This document shows, in pieces, positions 1 to 6,258 of a stretch of DNA of 7,910 nucleotides. The stretch is from an uncultured Neisseria sp. (lineage in GTDB: Bacteria; Pseudomonadota; Gammaproteobacteria; Burkholderiales; Neisseriaceae). A program made the translations under genes and the position numbers. The stretch lies in assembly GCA_927911515.1 (NCBI GenBank), contig CAKMQH010000215.1:1-7910 (forward strand), in the 5' to 3' direction. The notes below the pieces were generated by a model. That model was not told where the DNA came from, made no database searches, and saw only the letters and a list, made by a program, of their open reading frames with translations. Positions within the stretch are counted from its first letter, which is position 1; each line of letters begins with the position of its first letter.

Positions 1-16
1 CCCGCCATACTGCCGT

Positions 17-173
17 TATAGTGGATTAACTAAATCAGGACAAGGCGACGAAGCCGCAGACAGTACAAATAGTACGGAACCGATTCACTTGGTGCTTCAG
101 CACCTTAGAGAATCGTTCTCTTTTGAGCTAAGGTGAGGCAACGCCCGTACTGGTTGAAAGTTAATCCACTATA
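17..173. mobile_element. Full-length Correia repeat enclosed element (CREE)
   Basis: The two ends form a perfect 15-bp terminal inverted repeat, TATAGTGGATTAACT at the left and its complement at the right, with TA at both outer edges matching the usual TA target duplication. The interior has the typical Correia stretches (ACAAGGCGACGAAGCC, CAGTACAAATAGTACGG) and also the roughly 50-bp insert that marks the long form of about 155 bp. That insert contains two small dyads, GGTGCTTCAGCACC at 91-104 and GAGAATCGTTCTC at 108-120. Such elements are non-autonomous MITE-like repeats of Neisseria. In the literature, long forms can bind IHF, transcripts can be cut by RNase III, and the ends can create promoters; none of this is shown here. 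It lies just downstream of tamA, touching its terminator. Confidence 0.95.
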
Positions 174-209
174 AAAAAGCAGGGATGCGATCATGCACCC
201 CTGCTTTTT
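174..209 (-). terminator. Rho-independent terminator of the tamA-like gene
   Basis: The sequence folds into a stem of AAAAAGCAGGG (174-184) with the complementary CCC-TGCTTTTT arm ending at 209. It continues, after one A/C mismatch, as TGC/GCA around a six-base loop at 189-194. Read on the minus strand the stem is followed by six Ts (178-173), directly 3' of the tamA stop codon. The arm also ends in five Ts on the plus strand, so it may stop transcription in both directions. Confidence 0.85.
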
Positions 210-213
210 AATT

Positions 214-225
214 TTCAGACGACCT
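214..225 (-). repeat. DNA uptake sequence (DUS), perfect 12-mer
   Basis: The minus strand reads AGGTCGTCTGAA, the mucosa-type dialect of the Neisseria uptake signal recognised during natural transformation (known to be bound by the minor pilin ComP). Its first base is also the last base of the tamA TAA stop codon. Confidence 0.9.
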
Positions 226-2063
226 TAAAACCGTGTACCCAAGCTGATGTGCCAACGGAGTTTCTTGTCTTGGTGTCCGTAGGCAACGTCGAAGGAGAAC
301 GGGGCGACGGGGCTGAACCAACGCACCCCGACACCGGTACCGTGTTGCATACTCATGTTTTTGAAATTGCTGCTAACGTCGCCGACATCGTGGAAGATGG
401 CGCCGGATACGCTTTTGGTAATCGGGAATTGGTATTCGAGACTGCCGACCAGCAATGCCTTGTCCGGAAGGACGGAATTGTTCGGTCCTTCCAAGCCGAT
501 GCTGTCGAGTTCGTAACCGCGGATAGAGGATGCGCCACCGGTGCGGAACATGAGGCTGGAAGGCACGTCTTTGCCTTCGCGGGTGTAAACGTAGCCTGCC
601 TGTCCGCGCACGATGAAGGTACCGAGTTTTTTGTTTTCAGGCGTGTAGAAATAGCCTGCGCGGGCGGTGGCGCGCGCCATGGCGGTGGAAGAAAGGAGCT
701 TGCCCAGCGTTACGCCGATTTTGCCGTCGAGGTAGTAGCCGTTTTCGGGACGCAGTTCGGTTTCGATGTTTTGGCGTTTCCACGAGGCGGTCAGCATGGT
801 GGCGTGACTGCGACCGAGGTCGTAATTGGTATCGGGGACTTTGCGGTCTTCGGTAATAAATTCGATACCGAGACGCGATTCGATGCCGTTGCGGTCGCGT
901 ACGCGCCAGATGCCGCTGGTCAGGGCGCGTTTTTCAAGGTTTTGGGTGGTCGAGCGGTTGTAGGACGTGTTGGTCGTCCAGTACTTGCCTTCGCTGTTGC
1001 GCGGCTGGCTGATACCGGCGGCAAGGGTGGTTTCGTATTTGTCCATGTCCCAAACGACGGAGCCGATGTAGCCTTTGTTGAAGAGGTTGTAGTAGTCGTA
1101 GCCGATACGTCCGCCGAGACCGTATTCGGAATCGTAGCGGATACCGGTTTCGAGTTTGTGGCGTTTGACTTCGGTAACGTTGACTTTGACGGGCACGCGG
1201 TCGCCTTGGAGCCGGTCGAAGTCGGCTTGGACGGATGCGCCGGAGTAATGCCCGTTTTGTTCGAGTGCTTGTTGGAAGTCGAGCAAGAGGTCGAGATCGT
1301 AAGGCGCGCCGGGTTTGAAGCGTGCCAGACCGGCGACGACGTTGTCGGGATAGCGGCGGGTGCCGGTGATTTCAAAATCGCCGAAATAAATGGGACGGTT
1401 GCTTTCGACGATCACGTTCAGATCGGCAGTGTTGTTGTTGGGATTGACGGTGGCTTGGGTGTTGCTGAGTTTGGCAAGCGGGTATTTTTTGCGGGTTACT
1501 GCACTGAGGACGGAGGTTTTACTGCCGCTCCAGCCGTCTTGGTCAAAGTATTCGCCAACAGGCTGCTGCCAATTGAGCATGGCTTTTTGGTAATACTCGG
1601 CAAGGTTGTCGTCTGAAAGGATGTCGCCGAGGATGGCAACGCTGACGTTGTCGATTTTGGTGCGCGGACCGGGATTGACGGCGACGGTGTAGCTCGCACC
1701 GTTGTCTTGGACATTGACGCTGCCGTTGAAATAGCCTTTGGTTTTGAGCATGGTTTTGACGTTGTCGGGTGCTTCTTCGGCGAGGAAGCCGACCTGCTCT
1801 TTGTCCAACTCTTCGTCCTGCTGCTGGGTAATCAGCGGCAGGTATTCTTCGAGCATGGATTTGACTTCGCTGTTTTTGGTTTCGATTTTGACGGGAAACT
1901 TGGGTGTCAGTTTGCCTACTTTGTCGGCCTGCTCGGATTGCCCGCCCTGCTTGAAGCCGGGAATCGGTTCGTAGTCTTCGGCACGCGGCAGATCGGCTGC
2001 GGCTGCGTGTCCGTAGGCAAGGGCGAGTGAGGCAATCAAGATGGGCGAAGTCAGTCTGGTCAT
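225..2063 (-). CDS. tamA: TamA-like Omp85-family outer-membrane assembly protein
   Basis: The 612-residue product matches the TamA branch of the Omp85 superfamily, which with TamB helps insert proteins such as autotransporters into the outer membrane. Residues 1 to about 22 are a Sec signal peptide ending in AHAAA-like small residues (cleavage near A22/A23). Three POTRA-like segments follow (roughly 55-130, 132-218 and 222-300), then a 16-strand-type beta-barrel to the C terminus. The Omp85 loop-6 motif IRGY is at 514-517. Near the end comes a GVGVRWFSPVAPF strand, and the chain ends in phenylalanine (GTRF), the usual outer-membrane beta-signal. The ATG at 2063 is chosen because it gives an intact signal peptide, although the Shine-Dalgarno match upstream (TTTTTTGCC) is poor. 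The gene has its own terminator, so a tamB partner is not co-transcribed immediately downstream here, where a Correia element sits instead. The family call is firm; the choice of TamA over another short Omp85 protein is an inference from length and three POTRAs. Confidence 0.88.
   Translation of the reverse strand: MTRLTSPILIASLALAYGHAAAADLPRAEDYEPIPGFKQGGQSEQADKVGKLTPKFPVKIETKNSEVKSMLEEYLPLITQQQDEELDKEQVGFLAEEAPDNVKTMLKTKGYFNGSVNVQDNGASYTVAVNPGPRTKIDNVSVAILGDILSDDNLAEYYQKAMLNWQQPVGEYFDQDGWSGSKTSVLSAVTRKKYPLAKLSNTQATVNPNNNTADLNVIVESNRPIYFGDFEITGTRRYPDNVVAGLARFKPGAPYDLDLLLDFQQALEQNGHYSGASVQADFDRLQGDRVPVKVNVTEVKRHKLETGIRYDSEYGLGGRIGYDYYNLFNKGYIGSVVWDMDKYETTLAAGISQPRNSEGKYWTTNTSYNRSTTQNLEKRALTSGIWRVRDRNGIESRLGIEFITEDRKVPDTNYDLGRSHATMLTASWKRQNIETELRPENGYYLDGKIGVTLGKLLSSTAMARATARAGYFYTPENKKLGTFIVRGQAGYVYTREGKDVPSSLMFRTGGASSIRGYELDSIGLEGPNNSVLPDKALLVGSLEYQFPITKSVSGAIFHDVGDVSSNFKNMSMQHGTGVGVRWFSPVAPFSFDVAYGHQDKKLRWHISLGTRF
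1606..1617 (+). repeat. DUS core inside tamA (10 of 12 bases)
   Basis: TTGTCGTCTGAA keeps the 10-base core GTCGTCTGAA of the mucosa-type DUS but differs in the first two bases. It lies inside the tamA coding region on the opposite strand, so it is an intragenic and possibly weaker uptake site. Confidence 0.6.
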
Positions 2064-2097
2064 GGCAAAAAATGTTTCAACGACAGAAGAGTTTTAA

Positions 2098-2127
2098 ATT
2101 CTACCATTATTTTCAATCTGGTTTAAA
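2098..2127 (-). promoter_or_regulatory. Candidate sigma-70 promoter for tamA
   Basis: On the minus strand TTTAAA (2127-2122) and TAGAAT (2103-2098) are 18 bp apart, resembling -35 and -10 boxes (4/6 and 5/6 matches). The transcript would start some 25-30 bases before the tamA ATG. This is a motif match in an AT-rich stretch and is only tentative. Confidence 0.35.
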
Positions 2128-2139
2128 ACCCGACTCAAG

Positions 2140-2180
2140 GCAGAGGGGTCGTCTGAAAAGGCGGATGCGCCTGCCTCTGC
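2140..2180. repeat. Nested inverted repeat with a near-perfect DUS
   Basis: The outer arms GCAGAGG (2140-2146) and CCTCTGC (2174-2180) pair perfectly. Inside them AGGCG (2159-2163) and CGCCT (2168-2172) form a second hairpin with a GATG loop. The region between holds GGGTCGTCTGAA (2146-2157, plus strand), a DUS with only the first base changed. No T-tract follows on either strand, so a terminator is unlikely. It sits between the divergent tamA and sstT promoters. Confidence 0.6.
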
Positions 2181-2295
2181 GCGACAGAAGCCAAACACAT
2201 TAACTCCTTCCAAACCGAAAAATATGGCACAAACTGCCCAATTCTACAAAAAATCAAGCATTTTTCGCCACAACATTCAATTTAATCTGTAAACC

Positions 2296-2325
2296 TGCAC
2301 AATAATTGATATTTTCTTTTAAAAT
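2296..2325 (+). promoter_or_regulatory. Candidate sigma-70 promoter for sstT
   Basis: TGCACA (2296-2301) and TAAAAT (2320-2325) are separated by 18 bp in an AT-rich stretch and lie about 40 bases before the sstT start codon. The -10 box is good (5/6) and the -35 box is weak (4/6). This is a motif match only. Confidence 0.35.
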
Positions 2326-2362
2326 GCAACGTTTCTTAACACATAAAGTAAGAGGATGTATC

Positions 2363-3586
2363 ATGGCAAGTGGTAATCCACTGCTGAACGCAGTCAACCG
2401 TATCGGACTCGTACCGCAAATCATCATCGGTTTAATGTTGGGCGTACTGGTCGGTACCATCTCCCCGAAAGCAGGCATGAACGTCGGGCTGCTCGGCGAA
2501 TTGTTCGTCGGCGCATTGAAAGCCGTCGCCCCCGTATTGGTGTTTGTCTTAGTAACCGCCGCGCTGGTGCAATACCGCAAAGGCGGCGAAGCCAAAATCA
2601 AACCCATCATTATTCTGTATCTCGTCGGCACATTTGCCGCCGCCGCAGTCGCCGTTGCCGCCAGTATGGCATTCCCGACCGCGCTGGTGTTTAAAGACGT
2701 AGCCACCTCCACCCTCGCACCACCGTCCGGCATCGTCCAAGTCCTCAAAGAACTTTTGATGAAGCTCGTGTCCAACCCGATTAACGCCATCGCGCAAGCC
2801 AACTACATCGGCATTCTCGCATGGGCATTGGTTTTAGGCTCCGCATTGCGCCACCACGGCTCCGACACCACCCGCCAAGTCGTCTCCGACCTCTCCGAAG
2901 CCGTTACCACCGTTGTGCAATGGGTTATCCGCTTCGCCCCCTTGGGCATTTTCGGATTGGTCTCCCAAACCGTCGCCGAAACCGGCTTTGCCGCCTTCCT
3001 CAGCTACGGACGCCTGCTGGCAGTCCTGCTGGGCAGCATGGCATTTATCGCCCTCGTCGTAAACCCGCTCATCGTCTGGTCGCAAACCCGCAAAAACCCT
3101 TACGGACTGGTCTTCACCTGCCTGCGCGAAAGCGGACTCTACGCCTTCTTCACCCGCTCCTCCGCCGCCAACATCCCCGTCAACATGGCATTGGCGAAAA
3201 AACTCGGCTTGCATGAAGACACCTACTCCGTCTCCATCCCTCTGGGCGCAACCATCAACATGGCAGGCGCAGCGATTACCATCACCGTCTTAGCCATGGC
3301 GGCCGCCTACACCAAAGGCATCGTCGTCGACTACCCAACCGCCCTGCTCCTGAGCCTCGTCGCCACCGTCGGCGCATGCGGCGCATCCGGCGTTGCCGGC
3401 GGCTCACTGCTGCTGATCCCCGTCGCCTGCAGCCTCTTGGGCATCGACAACGACTTCGCCATGCGCGTCGTCGGCGTCGGCATGATTATTGGCGTTATCC
3501 AAGACTCCGCCGAAACCGCCCTCAACTCCTCCACCGACGTACTCTTTACCGCCGCCGCCGACCTAGGCAGCCGCCGCAAAAGTTAA
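2363..3586 (+). CDS. sstT: Sodium/serine-threonine symporter SstT
   Basis: The 407-residue inner-membrane protein matches SstT of the DAACS (dicarboxylate/amino acid:cation symporter) family along its whole length, close to the 414 residues of the E. coli protein as I recall it. It takes up serine and threonine together with Na+. The family hallmarks are present: the serine-rich hairpin RSSAANIPVNM (265-275), GATINMAGAAITI starting at 295 (in place of the NMDGT stretch of glutamate transporters), CGASGVAGG, and ETALNSSTDVLFTAA near the end. Many hydrophobic segments span the chain. The ATG at 2363 is preferred over an upstream in-frame ATG at 2306. It is preceded by AGAGGA six bases away, and MASGNPLLNAVNRIGL aligns with the usual N terminus, while the extra 19 residues would overlap the promoter. 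It is transcribed alone, divergently from tamA, and ends at a DUS-pair terminator. Confidence 0.95.
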   Translation: MASGNPLLNAVNRIGLVPQIIIGLMLGVLVGTISPKAGMNVGLLGELFVGALKAVAPVLVFVLVTAALVQYRKGGEAKIKPIIILYLVGTFAAAAVAVAASMAFPTALVFKDVATSTLAPPSGIVQVLKELLMKLVSNPINAIAQANYIGILAWALVLGSALRHHGSDTTRQVVSDLSEAVTTVVQWVIRFAPLGIFGLVSQTVAETGFAAFLSYGRLLAVLLGSMAFIALVVNPLIVWSQTRKNPYGLVFTCLRESGLYAFFTRSSAANIPVNMALAKKLGLHEDTYSVSIPLGATINMAGAAITITVLAMAAAYTKGIVVDYPTALLLSLVATVGACGASGVAGGSLLLIPVACSLLGIDNDFAMRVVGVGMIIGVIQDSAETALNSSTDVLFTAAADLGSRRKS

Positions 3587-3611
3587 AGAGCCGGTTGTTT
3601 CGCAAAAAGTC

Positions 3612-3646
3612 AAAAGGTCGTCTGAAATTTCAGACGACCTTTTTTT
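3612..3646 (+). terminator. Terminator made of two inverted DUS (after sstT)
   Basis: AGGTCGTCTGAA at 3615-3626 and its complement at 3629-3640 form a 16-bp perfect stem (3612-3627 with 3628-3643). With no unpaired bases, the central few pairs must open as the loop. Seven Ts follow on the plus strand and four on the minus strand. Paired DUS acting as rho-independent terminators are well known in Neisseria. The site lies between convergent sstT and the lipoprotein operon and may serve both. Confidence 0.92.
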
Positions 3647-3693
3647 CAGATAAAACCCTCCAAATTATTTGCACCCAACGTAGAGAAAACCTA

Positions 3694-3939
3694 TCAGCTT
3701 CGTATCAAACGACTTTTGATACATTTATCGATTTTATTGTCTTTCTCAAATTTAGAGATTTGGTGGTTTTGATAGTAATTGCTACAATCTTGATTTACTT
3801 TTTGCCGATTTGTCATTTGAGATCGATATCCCGTTTGTTGCCGGTATGCGGGTTCTACATGAGCGTATTGGGGCGAAGAATCCAAAGCACAAGCAGATAA
3901 AGCAAAGCAAACAATAATTGAAAACATAACCCTTTTCAT
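3694..3939 (-). CDS. Small predicted lipoprotein, unknown function
   Basis: The 81-residue product begins MKRVMFSIIVCFALSAC, a short lipoprotein signal peptide with lipobox L14-S15-A16-C17, so a mature protein of about 65 residues would be attached to the cell envelope by a lipidated cysteine. The remainder is polar, with many Q, N, Y and K residues and two further cysteines (in QDCSNYY and DKCIKS) that could pair. The ATG at 3939 is chosen because AGGGAG stands five bases upstream; a GTG two codons earlier would overlap that ribosome-binding site. It stops at TGA followed directly by an in-frame TAG. It is the third gene of a minus-strand set, 21 bases after the preceding reading frame, and ends before the shared DUS terminator. 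I do not recognise the family. Confidence 0.75.
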   Translation of the reverse strand: MKRVMFSIIVCFALSACALDSSPQYAHVEPAYRQQTGYRSQMTNRQKVNQDCSNYYQNHQISKFEKDNKIDKCIKSRLIRS

Positions 3940-3960
3940 AAACACTCCCTAATTAAAAAA

Positions 3961-4491
3961 CTACTTGTAGCTCGGAGAAATACTTTTTTTCACTTCATAG
4001 ATAGTCTGAGCTAAATTATCATCTGATTCAGCTATCTTATCCAACATTTCTCCTTGATTATTAACAATCATACATCTAATTTTGTGCTGAAAAACCAAAG
4101 AATGGTTTCGTAAATCGATACGTCTGTCCATAGCAATACTATCTTCGCATTTTTCATATTGAGTATTAAATTCATCCAATTCCTGTTGAAATTGTGAGAA
4201 GCTTGCTCCTTCTAAAATACGAGCCTGGCATTCTTGTGCTGACTCCCCTTCTTGACAGCTTATATCAATCTGATTTTTTTGATAAATTGTTCACCCAAAT
4301 TTTGAGCCAGTTCTTCATCATCTGTTTTGAGCAAGTTAGATTTACCCAATTTAGCTTTCACCATTTTGACTATGACTGGCTTTAATTCCGTCTTAACGAT
4401 ATCAGTCGCACTTGAAACTACAACTTGTTTCCAAATAAATACGCACAAGGTAGTTAGTAATGTACCGACGACAGCAAAGGTTTTTTTTCAT
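3961..4491 (-). CDS. Membrane-anchored protein, frame broken at two poly-A tracts
   Basis: No single frame covers this gene. From the ATG at 4491 a run of eight As (4488-4481) shifts the frame and leads to an early stop. With seven As the protein reads MKKTFAVVGTLLTTLCVFIW and onward, an N-terminal hydrophobic anchor or signal. That frame stops again after FIKKIRLI, just past a run of seven As near 4274. With eight As it continues NQIDISCQEG through SISPSYK to the TAG at 3961. The two corrections cancel, giving exactly 177 codons (176 residues). After the anchor the chain is hydrophilic, with cysteines at SCQEGESAQECQ, YEKCED and IRCMIV, suggesting disulfides in the periplasm. It lies 33 bases after the SH3b lipoprotein gene and 21 before the small lipoprotein, in one probable operon. 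I see no good Shine-Dalgarno sequence. The family is unrecognised. The breaks may be sequencing errors, true mutation, or slippage. Confidence 0.6.
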
Positions 4492-4524
4492 ATTGATTAC
4501 AATTAAAATAAGAAATCAGAATTT

Positions 4525-5259
4525 TTATTCGGCATAACCACCATCTCGTACATGACCTTTTTGCAGGTAGGCATTAGACACATAACCAGTCAGTCCGCCG
4601 ACCTGAACTTTAACCCAGCAGCCACCGTTGGCATTGGTACAGGCGTTGGTTTCAGCCACCACTTGAAGTTGCTGTCCGTCTTTCAATTGGGTAACAGAAA
4701 CTGCTGAAATAGACGGTCCTCCTCTAAGATTTAACGAACCGCTACCAGATTCCGAAATCACAAAAGCAGGGTAACGAACGAGTTTTTCGGTAACTTTGGA
4801 CGCTTGTTGTGAAGCAACCTGTTTTGCAGTAGCTTTTGGGGATTCTTCTTGTCTAATTCTGGGTTCTTCTTGTTTTATTCTGGTCTCTTCTTTTTGCTTA
4901 GGTTCCTCTTCTAAAGCTTGTTTCTTTTTAGCTTCTTCGCGTTTACGTTCCTCAGCAGCCTGTTTTTTCTTTGCCTCTTCCTGTTTTTTCTCTTCTTCCA
5001 GCATTTGTTTCATCTGTAAGTCTTCTTGAGCATCTTGGTAGGCTTTTTGATAGAGTTCGTCTTCTCTTTGCTGTTGCTCAATTTGTTTCCGGTGTTCTTG
5101 TTCTTGATTTTCGCGTTCAGCTTGTTGCTTTTGTTGCTGCGCCAATTGTTCTTTCAATGCAGCCAACTCTTTTTGAGTTTCACTTTCTCCACCATTACAG
5201 GCAGCAAGCAGAGACAGAGATAAAAAACCTACGGAAATAACTGATAAAGCTTTTTTCAT
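4525..5259 (-). CDS. Lipoprotein with long coiled coil and C-terminal SH3b domain
   Basis: The 244-residue product starts with a lipoprotein signal (MKKALSVISVGFLSLSLLAAC) whose lipobox L18-A19-A20-C21 places the lipidated residue at C21. Residues about 24-142 are almost entirely E, Q, K, R and A, as in a long helical coiled coil. They contain visible repeats: EEAKKKQA at 94-101 and again at 108-115 (14-residue period), and RIKQEEP then RIRQEES at 127-140 (7-residue period). After a linker, residues about 170-233 resemble a bacterial SH3 (SH3b/SH3_3) domain: LNLRGGPS at 176, LKDGQQLQVV, then CWVKVQVGGLTGYVSNAYL. C207 and C214 could form a disulfide in the domain. SH3b domains often bind cell-wall or peptide ligands, so a peptidoglycan-facing lipoprotein with a helical spacer is my inference. 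The ATG has AGAGAG five bases upstream. It is the first gene of the three-gene minus-strand set. Confidence 0.85.
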   Translation of the reverse strand: MKKALSVISVGFLSLSLLAACNGGESETQKELAALKEQLAQQQKQQAERENQEQEHRKQIEQQQREDELYQKAYQDAQEDLQMKQMLEEEKKQEEAKKKQAAEERKREEAKKKQALEEEPKQKEETRIKQEEPRIRQEESPKATAKQVASQQASKVTEKLVRYPAFVISESGSGSLNLRGGPSISAVSVTQLKDGQQLQVVAETNACTNANGGCWVKVQVGGLTGYVSNAYLQKGHVRDGGYAE

Positions 5260-5352
5260 GTTTACTCTCTAATAATTGAACGAAGAGAAAAAGTCTTCAA
5301 AATTGGAAATGGCCTACATATCATTCAAGATGACGATGCTGATGGCGTTGAT

Positions 5353-5384
5353 ATTATATTGCCGACTTTATGCAACTTTTACAA
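5353..5384 (-). promoter_or_regulatory. Candidate promoter of the lipoprotein operon
   Basis: A perfect -10 hexamer TATAAT occupies 5358-5353 on the minus strand. The best -35-like sequence, TTGTAA at 5384-5379, is 20 bp away, longer than the optimal 17, so activator help or another -35 is possible. The leader to the ATG at 5259 would be close to 90 bases. Confidence 0.4.
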
Positions 5385-5575
5385 AAATCTGTTTTTGATA
5401 ATATATTTTCCTCATACGCCATGTCAATACTGATTGTCATATTCTCAGAATACGCATTAGCATAATTACCAATTTAAATAATGTCTGATCACGACGCTCC
5501 ATAAAAACCGCCTCCACCGACAAAAGTCGTACTTGGTCAGATAGAAACAATCGGTTACTAAAAAATATAGCTAAA

Positions 5576-5636
5576 CGGCTGTATGAATTTCGTAAAATTA
5601 AGGAATAATCGGAACCTGCCTGTACAGCCGCGTTCC
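5576..5636. repeat. Overlapping dyads upstream of the DUF218 gene (possible operator)
   Basis: CGGCTGTA (5576-5583) is repeated in perfect inverted form as TACAGCCG (5623-5630). The second copy is the centre of a 26-bp imperfect palindrome at 5611-5636. This has arms GGAAC and GTTCC and the core CTGTACAG, with 20 of 26 positions symmetric. It ends 27 bases before the ATG at 5664 and would lie in or near the 5' leader. An operator for a dimeric regulator or an RNA hairpin are both possible; neither is shown. Confidence 0.5.
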
Positions 5637-5663
5637 AACTACTTTCATCATTTTAGGATTCGG

Positions 5664-6257
5664 ATGTTCAAAAAAGTCCTTGTTTTTATATTGGTTTTAT
5701 TCTTTACCGCTGCACTTTTGCCGCTGTGGATTATGTGGCGCGATTTTCAGGTGTCGCGGTTGGATGCGGATACGGTGCGTCCGGCGGACGCTGCGGTTGT
5801 GCTTTCAACCCGTTCTTATGAACAGGGTCGTCTGAATCCTTGTCTGGTGGCGCGCGTTGAAGCGGCTGTCGAGCTGTATCGTGCCGGCAAGGTGAAGAAG
5901 CTGGTGATGTCGGGCGGACTCAGTCGCGATTTTCAGTCTGCTTCGGGCAATATGCAGATGATTGCGGAGAAGATGGGGGTGCCGAAGGAGGACATTATTC
6001 AGGAGCGGCGGGCGGAAAATACGTTTGAGAACATTGTGTTCAGCCGCGATTTTATTGAAAACAATCCGCGCGTCGTCATTGTCAGCGCCGGTTTTCACTT
6101 GGCGCGGGCGCGGATGATGGCGGACAAGCAGTGGCAGGGACACGATATTCAGGTGTATGCCGCGCCGTTTTGTTCCGAGCCTTACGGCGGCTATGGTTTC
6201 ACGGTATTGCGCGAGTCGGCGGCGTTTGTCAAAAACGCTTTGAAGGGAAGGTTGTAG
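5664..6257 (+). CDS. DUF218 (SanA/ElyC/YdcF-like) membrane protein
   Basis: The 197-residue product has one N-terminal membrane segment (about residues 5-24, LVFILVLFFTAALLPLWIMW) followed by a DUF218 domain. Landmarks are AAVVLS (43-48) as the first beta-strand, RVEAAVELYRAGK beginning at R64, VMSGG (81-85), ENTFEN (118-123) and VSAGFHLARA (140-149), the last holding the conserved His and Arg of the family. DUF218 proteins include SanA and ElyC, linked to envelope barrier function and undecaprenyl-phosphate or peptidoglycan metabolism; the biochemical activity is not settled, so I assign no gene symbol. The ATG at 5664 is preferred over the in-frame ATG at 5583 because TAGGA lies five bases before it. 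The 27 extra residues of the longer form are polar and would precede the membrane segment. It is followed 100 bp later by purB with a likely separate promoter. A near-DUS lies inside the gene. Confidence 0.85.
   Translation: MFKKVLVFILVLFFTAALLPLWIMWRDFQVSRLDADTVRPADAAVVLSTRSYEQGRLNPCLVARVEAAVELYRAGKVKKLVMSGGLSRDFQSASGNMQMIAEKMGVPKEDIIQERRAENTFENIVFSRDFIENNPRVVIVSAGFHLARARMMADKQWQGHDIQVYAAPFCSEPYGGYGFTVLRESAAFVKNALKGRL
5825..5836 (+). repeat. DUS, 11 of 12 bases, inside the DUF218 gene
   Basis: GGGTCGTCTGAA differs from the mucosa-type DUS only in the first base and lies within the coding sequence (it covers the GRLN codons). Confidence 0.75.
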
Positions 6258-6258
6258 T

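Larger units (their letters stand above)
5260..5663. other. Gene-poor 404-bp intergenic region
   Basis: The stretch between the divergent lipoprotein operon and the DUF218 gene is AT-rich and holds no convincing gene, DUS, Correia element or tRNA. It contains the operon's Shine-Dalgarno and probable promoter, a small CGAC-AAAA-GTCG hairpin (5518-5529), and the inverted repeats listed separately near 5576-5636. A 29-codon ATG frame at 5309-5398 has no good ribosome-binding site and was not called. Confidence 0.6.

Noticed and set aside
249..1616. A 455-codon open frame on the plus strand opposite tamA
   Set aside because: It is an antisense shadow of the GC-rich tamA gene: its composition is odd, it has no ribosome-binding site, and the minus-strand protein has clear signal, POTRA and barrel motifs.
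2306..2362. Upstream ATG extending SstT by 19 residues
   Set aside because: The 2363 ATG has a good Shine-Dalgarno sequence and matches the family N terminus; the extension overlaps the likely -10 box.
4838..5160. Simple-sequence-like CTT/TTC-rich DNA as a microsatellite or CRISPR-like array
   Set aside because: It is the coding sequence of the E/K/Q-rich coiled coil; repeats are imperfect and follow the protein heptads, with no spacer structure.
5309..5398. A 29-codon ATG frame (plus strand) with a hydrophobic stretch, possible small protein
   Set aside because: Only a weak TTGGAA is upstream, it overlaps the antisense operon promoter, and nothing supports expression.
5266..5433. Open plus-strand frame containing DDDADGVDIILPT, perhaps a gene remnant
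   Set aside because: It has no start codon, no recognisable family, and the frame runs in from the antisense lipoprotein gene.
5583..5663. Upstream ATG extending the DUF218 protein by 27 residues
   Set aside because: It has no ribosome-binding site, its residues are unlike the family, and it overlaps the palindrome; TAGGA precedes the ATG at 5664.
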